DNA of 64,000 nucleotides. Source: Salininema proteolyticum (GTDB lineage: Bacteria > Actinomycetota > Actinomycetes > Mycobacteriales > Micromonosporaceae). The DNA lies in NCBI RefSeq assembly GCF_042685645.1, contig NZ_JBHUNX010000001.1, positions 4,278,001 through 4,342,000 on the forward strand, written 5' to 3'. Under the pieces are notes generated by a model that saw only the letters and a list, made by a program, of their open reading frames with translations, had not been told where the DNA came from and ran no database searches. Positions 58,983 through 64,000 of the stretch are shown piece after piece (position 1 is the stretch's first letter; every line of letters starts with the position of its first letter). The translations under genes were made by a program, and so were the position numbers.

Positions 58983-59564
58983 TTACCGTCACCTTTCAGG
59001 GACTACTCGGTCATGCTTTCTTTCAGGGATGGGCCGGCGTACGCCGGTGGTGGGACGGTCGGCCGGAACCGACGGGCCGCCGCGGCGCGGATCGAAACGC
59101 TGCTTACTCCGTTTCGACGCACGTGTCTCCGCGGTCGGACCCGGTCACGCGCCCTCCTGCCCGGGAGGGCGGGGCGGGGAGTCTCCGGCTCAGGTGGATG
59201 CGCCGGGGCGCCCCGTGGAATATCGCATCAAACTGCCGTCCATTGGGACTGTTGAACGCGGAACACCACGGCGCAAAGAACACCTGAGCTGCTCCCCGCG
59301 ACCTGTCGCGTCCGGTGGGACTGGAAACGGGCTGCGTCGGCACCTGGGGAGGACGACGCCGCGGCCCGATCCGGAACCGCCGGTCTCACGACTGACCGTT
59401 GGGAGCCGCAAGGCCGACCGACCGGAGTTCGGCGTGGCCGACCTGCGACTTTACTGAGCGGATCGCCCGGACCCGGATTCCTCCGGAGCGCGGGCGGCAC
59501 CGCTCAGCGTTCTGCGGTGCCAGCGACGGTGGTGGCGGGCCGCAAGAAAACTGTGGACGTGGCG
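58983..59564. other. 582-base stretch between two surface-protein genes
   Basis: No convincing gene is seen on either strand. Near the chaplin start, the 10-base direct repeat CTTTCAGGGA occurs at 58993-59002 and 59020-59029 (27 bases apart), read TCCCTGAAAG towards the gene. The rest is presumably the long promoter region often found before development genes. Confidence 0.5.
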
Positions 59565-60365
59565 TCAGCGCGCCGACGTCATCTGATTGGCGTCCGCCGA
59601 GACGTCCGCGCCGGCCGAGGCGTCGGCCGCAGAGTCGGCGTCGACTCCTCCGGCGGCGTCTGCGGAGGCGTCGGCGTCGGCCGCGCCGTCGACGGAGGCT
59701 CCGGCGTCCTGCTCGGGCCCGGCGACCTGGACGATCCAGGTGGCGACCTTGTCGCGGAGGCTCGGTTCCGCGTCGTTCGCGGCGGGAGCCATCGGGTCGG
59801 CCTGCGGCTCGTCGCTCTCGCTGAGAACGCCGTCGCCGTCGTCGGCGCCGAGAAGGCCCGCGATCGCACCGCCGAAGGTCTTGTCGCCCTCGGAGATCGG
59901 AACGGCGGTGGCGTTGGCCGACTCGGTCCGGTACCGGCCGCCCTCCTCCCTGTCCAGCAGGGAGCGCACGGAGTCGGCGACGCTCGCGTCACCGGCGTCG
60001 GCCCCGTCCAGGCCGAGGCGGTCTCCGGCGCTGTCGGCGGCTTGGGTGAACAGAGGCCCGTGGTCCTCGACCGAGGCCACCGCGGCGCCCTTGGCGCCGT
60101 CGACGCTCTGGCCGACGCCCCTGAGCGAGGTCTTCATGGTGTCGACCACCAGCGGCCCCGTGGCCTGCAGAGCGGCGGTCGGACTCTGGTGCGCGGCGCC
60201 GAAGGGCGTCTGGTCCAGGGCCTTCTGGGCCTGGGCGAGCCGGTCCTCGCCCGACATGTCGGTCGCGCCGGCGGTCTCGACGGCTTGGGAGGAGCCGGGG
60301 AGGAACAGCACTCCGGTGGAGAGCGCCCCTACGGCCACCGCGGCCCGTTTGGCTGTCTGCTTCAA
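59565..60365 (-). CDS. Secreted Ala/Asp-rich protein of unknown function
   Basis: A 266-residue protein with a signal peptide (MKQTAKRAAVAVGALSTGVLFLPGSSQA). The mature part has a helical region (about 40-150) and an Asp/Ala/Ser-rich acidic tail from about 180. The start is a TTG 5-6 bases after GAGGG. It faces the same way as the chaplin-like gene downstream and may be a cell-wall or spore-surface protein. No family is recognised. Confidence 0.7.
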   Translation of the reverse strand: MKQTAKRAAVAVGALSTGVLFLPGSSQAVETAGATDMSGEDRLAQAQKALDQTPFGAAHQSPTAALQATGPLVVDTMKTSLRGVGQSVDGAKGAAVASVEDHGPLFTQAADSAGDRLGLDGADAGDASVADSVRSLLDREEGGRYRTESANATAVPISEGDKTFGGAIAGLLGADDGDGVLSESDEPQADPMAPAANDAEPSLRDKVATWIVQVAGPEQDAGASVDGAADADASADAAGGVDADSAADASAGADVSADANQMTSAR

Positions 60366-60640
60366 CGTTTCCCTCGCAATTCTTTCGTCGTACGCCCGGT
60401 TTAACGCGCGACTTCGCGAGCGAGTTACGCATGGACGCGAAAAAAATCATGAAAAGCCCCTCGGAGTCCGCCTATCGCGAGCGGCCCTCTCGAACCGGGG
60501 ATGGAATGTCCGGTATGACCGTTACTCGGGCCGATCCCGTTCGTGCCGAACGCAAAGCGGGTCCCGATTTTGTGATCTGCGTCAATTCCGATGTCGGTCA
60601 CGAGGCCCATGCCCCGGCGAGACGCCCCAACTAGACTGAA

Positions 60641-61594
60641 GTGGTGACTTTGTACAGGAGCACGGAGAACGGACCGGTACCCGTGACGGACCCGCAGAAG
60701 ACCCCGTGGCGCAGCGCCCCCCTCTCCTTCCTCAAGGGAGGGGCCATGGGCGCCGCCGAGGCCGTGCCCGGCATCTCGGGCGGCACCACCGCCCTCATCG
60801 TCGGCATCTACGACCAGCTCATCGGCGCCGTCTCCGACCTCATCCACGCCCTGAGGCTCAGCGCGGCCTCCCTCTTCCGGCGCCGCCCCATGCGGCCGGC
60901 GTGGGACGCCGTCAAGGCGCTCGACTGGCCCCTGCTGGTCCCCGTGGCCGCCGGCATGCTGACGTTCCTCCTCATCGCGCTCAACACGGTCGCACCGCTC
61001 ATGGAGTCCCACCCCGTCCCCATGAACGCCCTGTTCTTCGGCATGATCGCCGTGTCGGTCGCGATCCCCCTGCGCATGCTCCCCGACCGCTTCACGGCGG
61101 TCAACGGGCTCCAGTTCGCCGCGGCCGCCGTCCTGGCCTTCCTGGTCACCAGCGTCCCCGCGATGCACGTGGCCGACCCCTCCCTCTGGTACGTCTTCCT
61201 CGCCGCCATGATCGCCATCAACGCGCTCGTCCTCCCCGGACTCAGCGGCTCGGCGCTCATGGTCGTCATGGGCATCTACATACCGGTCCAGAACGCGCTG
61301 AGCGACCTCGACCTCGCCTTCATCGGCACCTACATGGCCGGCGCGGCCATCGGGCTGGGCCTGTTCTCCAAGGTCCTCAACTGGCTGCTGCACGCCAAGC
61401 GCCAGGCGACCATGGCGGCGCTCGCCGGGCTCATGGTCGGATCGCTGCGCTCTCTGTGGCCCTGGCAGTCGGAGGAGGGCGCGCTCCAGGCCCCGGGCGA
61501 CGGGATCGGCCTAGCCGTCGTTCTCGCGCTGGCCGGAGCCGCCATCGTCGCCGGCGCCCTGTACTGGGAGGCGCGCAGCCGCCGGAAGGGCTAG
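60641..61594 (+). CDS. DUF368 polyprenyl-phosphate translocase (PopT-like)
   Basis: A 317-residue membrane protein with about eight helices. The family signature FLKGGAMGAAEAVPGISGGT is complete, and the second re-entrant motif NALVLPGLSGSALMVVMG is present. DUF368 proteins recycle undecaprenyl phosphate across the membrane for wall synthesis. The start is one of two adjacent GTG codons; TAGACT just upstream suggests a leaderless or very short leader. A hairpin follows the stop. Confidence 0.88.
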   Translation: MVTLYRSTENGPVPVTDPQKTPWRSAPLSFLKGGAMGAAEAVPGISGGTTALIVGIYDQLIGAVSDLIHALRLSAASLFRRRPMRPAWDAVKALDWPLLVPVAAGMLTFLLIALNTVAPLMESHPVPMNALFFGMIAVSVAIPLRMLPDRFTAVNGLQFAAAAVLAFLVTSVPAMHVADPSLWYVFLAAMIAINALVLPGLSGSALMVVMGIYIPVQNALSDLDLAFIGTYMAGAAIGLGLFSKVLNWLLHAKRQATMAALAGLMVGSLRSLWPWQSEEGALQAPGDGIGLAVVLALAGAAIVAGALYWEARSRRKG

Positions 61595-61595
61595 C

Positions 61596-61633
61596 GGACG
61601 GCCGGGCCGAAGGCGCCGGCGCCCGGCCCGTCC
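61596..61633 (+). terminator. Terminator hairpin after the DUF368 gene
   Basis: GGACGGCCGGGC at 61596-61607 pairs with GCCCGGCCCGTCC at 61621-61633 with one bulged base. It begins right after the stop codon. Confidence 0.65.
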
Positions 61634-61873
61634 GGCGGAGGCGGACGTTTCCGCCGCGCACGAGACCGGATCGCGGTCCCCTGCGGCCCAAGACGAGAGC
61701 GACCGTCCCGTCACCCCGCAGGCGGACCCTGGCAGGCCTGGGGCATACTGGTCGAACCGGAAGACCGGGGGAGAGCTCCCCCGGCGGCGTACACCTCCAC
61801 CTCGCGGGCCGGTCACTCCCGGCCCCGCCGGCCTCCGGTGGCCGCGGTGGAGCTGGGCATGTTAAGGACGCGA

Positions 61874-62923
61874 ATGAGCCGCACAATCGGACCGTTCCGG
61901 GGTGTCTCCACACTCCGGGTCGAAGGTGCCTACGAACTGTGCGCCGGTGTCGACGGCGAAGGCCGCCCCGTCGAGATCCTCACCCTCGGTTCCAGCTCGT
62001 CCAAGGACCCCTCCCGCCGCGCCATGCTCATGGACGCCGTCGCCTGGGCCCACGCCAACTCCGGCATCGACGACTCTCCCATCCTCGAAGCCGACCTGAA
62101 CGCCGACCAGCCCTACGTGGTCGTCTTCCAGGACGAGGGCCGACGCGGCGCCGAGCGGATCCTGGAGAGGCTCCTCGCCCTCGGGCCAGCCACCGGACGC
62201 CTCCCACGGCCGCAGGTCCCCGGCAGCACCGCCACCAAGTTCATCTCCTCCATGCCGCCCGCCCCGCCCAAGGCCGTCGTCAAGCGCCGGCGGAAGTCCA
62301 TGGTGCGCCCCCTGATCCTCTCCCTGCTCTCGGCCGTCCTGCTCTTCGCCCTGACCGGCGGGGCGTGGATGCTGTGGGCCGCCTTCAAGCCCGGTTCCGA
62401 CGAAGGCGCCCGACCGCCGGCCGCCGACGCGGGGCAGAAGGAGGACGGCGTGCCCGAATGGAATCCGGACGCCCCCTCCGAGTCGCTGGGCGGCGAGACG
62501 TTCGACGACGAGAAGACCCAGACCTTCGCCGTGGAGGGCTGGCCCGTCGCCTTCCGCGTCCCCGCCGAGTTCAAGTGCGGCTCCGACGGCGGCGAAGTCG
62601 AGTGCGAGACGCCCGAGGGCGGCACCTTCTCCGTCGAGTGGTCGGCCTGCGAGGGGTGCGGCAAGGAGAAGAAGCGCCAGGTGCGCTCCGAGATGGAGCT
62701 GCAGCCCATGCGGGACGTCGGCAATCCCAGGGTCGCCTTCCAGCACAGCCAGCTCGCCGAGGAGTGGCACGCCCAGGGCTCGTTCTTCACCGACGGACTG
62801 CCCGGCCGGGAGGACGTCGACGGGCACGTCGTCGTCACCGTGGCGGTCCCCGACGACGACAAGTCCGAGGCCCAGAAGGCGCTCAACGACGTCCTGAACC
62901 AGACCCTCGCCGCGAAGTTCTGA
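61874..62923 (+). CDS. Single-pass membrane protein of unknown function
   Basis: A 349-residue protein. A cytoplasmic N-terminal domain of about 125 residues (LRVEGAYELCAGVDGEGRPV) and a basic Pro/Lys linker lead to one membrane helix (about 143-170). An acidic linker and an extracytoplasmic domain follow, with four cysteines (CGSDGGEVEC; CEGCG) likely paired. The ATG follows AAGGA with 7 bases; an upstream in-frame ATG lacks a site. The domain order suggests a receptor or anti-sigma-like architecture, but no family is recognised. Confidence 0.7.
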   Translation: MSRTIGPFRGVSTLRVEGAYELCAGVDGEGRPVEILTLGSSSSKDPSRRAMLMDAVAWAHANSGIDDSPILEADLNADQPYVVVFQDEGRRGAERILERLLALGPATGRLPRPQVPGSTATKFISSMPPAPPKAVVKRRRKSMVRPLILSLLSAVLLFALTGGAWMLWAAFKPGSDEGARPPAADAGQKEDGVPEWNPDAPSESLGGETFDDEKTQTFAVEGWPVAFRVPAEFKCGSDGGEVECETPEGGTFSVEWSACEGCGKEKKRQVRSEMELQPMRDVGNPRVAFQHSQLAEEWHAQGSFFTDGLPGREDVDGHVVVTVAVPDDDKSEAQKALNDVLNQTLAAKF

Positions 62924-63037
62924 CCGCTCGGATCCGGCCGGACGGCCGTGCCGGGGCTCCGGATCCCTCGGCGGACGAAATCCACCGCCCCGCCGGGGAA
63001 TGGCCGCCCGCCGCGAACCGCGGCCGTCGGCGTCCGC

Positions 63038-63853
63038 TCACCGCTCGTACGACTCCCAGGCCCGCAGGACGTCGTCGACGACCGTCACCGAGTAGATCGG
63101 CGGGTTCTCCCGGGGCGCGGTGAAGCCCCAGTCCTCCAGTTCGGTGCGGAAGGACGAGGAGGCCAATTCCTCCGACAGGGTCTCCACGGCCGACCGGACC
63201 GGGGCGTCCATCTGCCCCGGGGTCAGCATGGGGTAGGAGAGCCAGGGCGCGGAGAGGTCGTCGAAGCGGTGGAAGCCTCCCGCGGAGTCGTCCAGCTCCG
63301 TCCGCCGGACGAGCTCGGGCGCCTCGGGGTCGTCGGCCGCGCGGACCACGTCCTCGTCCACTCCGTACGTCGAGATCCACAGCAGCGCGGCGGTGTCGCG
63401 GCGCGGGTCGCCGACCCTCACGTCGCGCGGTCGGGGCACCGTCCTCCCGTCGGCCGGAATGCCGACCGGGTCGGCGGCCACGGACGCGCGGTAGGCCTCC
63501 CACCGCTTCGCCGACTCGTCGGCGGCGTGGAAATCGGACCAGAGGACGGTCTCCGGAATCCACACGTGCGCCGCCTCTCCCGGGCCGTCGGCGGAGTCGC
63601 GGCCCTCCAGGGCGAGGCTGATGCAGCGGTCGGAGAGCGTCTCGTTCAACTGGTAGCCCTCCAGGACCCGGGCCATCTCGGGCGCGGCGGCCACGTGGAG
63701 CGTGACGGCCTCGTCGCACTCCTTCACCTGGGCGATGGCGACATTGAGGGTGTAGACGGAGACGACGGCGAAGAAGACCGCCAGGAGGCCGCCCCCTACG
63801 AGCCGCCGTCCCTCGTGGGAGAGGCGGCGGGGCCGGCGGTGTCGTCCTGTCAT
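63038..63853 (-). CDS. Membrane-anchored extracellular protein, solute-binding-like
   Basis: A 271-residue protein. A basic cytoplasmic start (TGRHRRPRRLSHEGRR) and one helix (about 18-40) lead to an extracellular domain resembling the substrate-binding part of actinobacterial VWA proteins (VAAAPEMARVLEGYQ; VWIPETVLWSD). The usual C-terminal VWA domain is absent. TAGAAT lies 7 bases before the ATG, with a possible TTGCGG -35, so the mRNA is probably leaderless. The function is unknown. Confidence 0.7.
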   Translation of the reverse strand: MTGRHRRPRRLSHEGRRLVGGGLLAVFFAVVSVYTLNVAIAQVKECDEAVTLHVAAAPEMARVLEGYQLNETLSDRCISLALEGRDSADGPGEAAHVWIPETVLWSDFHAADESAKRWEAYRASVAADPVGIPADGRTVPRPRDVRVGDPRRDTAALLWISTYGVDEDVVRAADDPEAPELVRRTELDDSAGGFHRFDDLSAPWLSYPMLTPGQMDAPVRSAVETLSEELASSSFRTELEDWGFTAPRENPPIYSVTVVDDVLRAWESYER

Positions 63854-64000
63854 GACGCCAATTCTATTGACCGCTCCGACCCGACCGCAATACCGGGCAT
63901 GCCCGATGAGCGGGAATTCCACCGTCCGGTCGAGAGCGGCCGCCGACGCGCGCCGCGGGTTCCGGCCGGCCCGGGGAGACTCGTTCGCGGGCATGAGAAA

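Noticed and set aside
59581..59720. Repetitive GCGTCGGC-rich tract considered as tandem repeat or CRISPR-like array
   Set aside because: It encodes the Ala/Asp-rich tail of the secreted protein; unit length is not constant and there are no spacers.
60431..60634. Possible 67-residue gene upstream of the DUF368 gene
   Set aside because: No ribosome site, codon bias or recognisable sequence; the region is more likely the divergent promoter area of the TTG-started secreted protein and DUF368.

Overview
The window is about 64 kb of high-GC DNA with dense gene packing, GTG and TTG starts, GGAGG-type ribosome sites and strong G/C in third codon positions. It comes from an actinomycete. Chaplin repeats, a RamB-type regulator beside aceA/aceB, an AfsR-type SARP and two fused ECF sigma factors point to a spore- or mycelium-forming lineage. 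I infer a Nocardiopsaceae-like organism with moderate confidence, from gene content only. All product names rest on motif recognition; no database search was made.

Layout. 0-5.7 kb: the start of a secreted protein, a PAS-PAS-GAF-PP2C phosphatase, an abutting pair encoding a membrane-anchored protein and a secreted M23 peptidase, and a GNAT. 5.8-10.6 kb: the glyoxylate shunt (aceA, aceB) with a divergent RamB-like regulator. 10.7-23.5 kb: an accessory stretch with a 53-residue secreted peptide, an esterase/TetR pair, GNAT, three MFS transporters, a GntR whose probable operator occurs before two of those transporters, a TetR/FAD-monooxygenase pair and a TetR divergent from a group 2 sigma factor. 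23.6-29.3 kb: a block with weaker G/C codon bias, holding an iron-box-controlled fusion of a penicillin-acylase-type hydrolase with a siderophore-type acetyltransferase, convergent with a SARP/NB-ARC/TPR regulator. 29.5-35 kb: a nuclease, a YCII-ECF42 pair, a winged-helix/membrane-protein operon and an ECF41-NADH dehydrogenase operon. 35.1-37.4 kb: tRNA-Pro(CGG) and a two-gene ATPase/RloB cassette resembling abortive-infection systems.

37.5-57.8 kb is mostly conserved core: metallophosphoesterase, YqeY, prfC-rsmA-ispE, a MarR/SDR pair with a perfect operator, a DUF2520-panC-panD-S10 peptidase run followed by nadB-nadC-coaX (pantothenate, NAD and CoA synthesis), two HAD phosphatases, DUF488, serS and a SulP transporter. 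A perfect palindrome resembling parS lies between DUF488 and serS. 57.9-64 kb is surface-related: a four-repeat chaplin-like gene that ends at a canonical A AAA AAG slippery site with a coding -1 frame behind it, an Ala/Asp-rich secreted protein, a DUF368 lipid-carrier translocase and two membrane-anchored proteins of unknown role.

The most unusual points are the chaplin frameshift site, the iron-box acylase/acetyltransferase fusion, the parS-like palindrome, the ATPase/RloB pair, the twin GntR-type operators before two transporters, and the many genes whose -10 hexamer lies 6-8 bases before the start codon, which implies frequent leaderless mRNAs.
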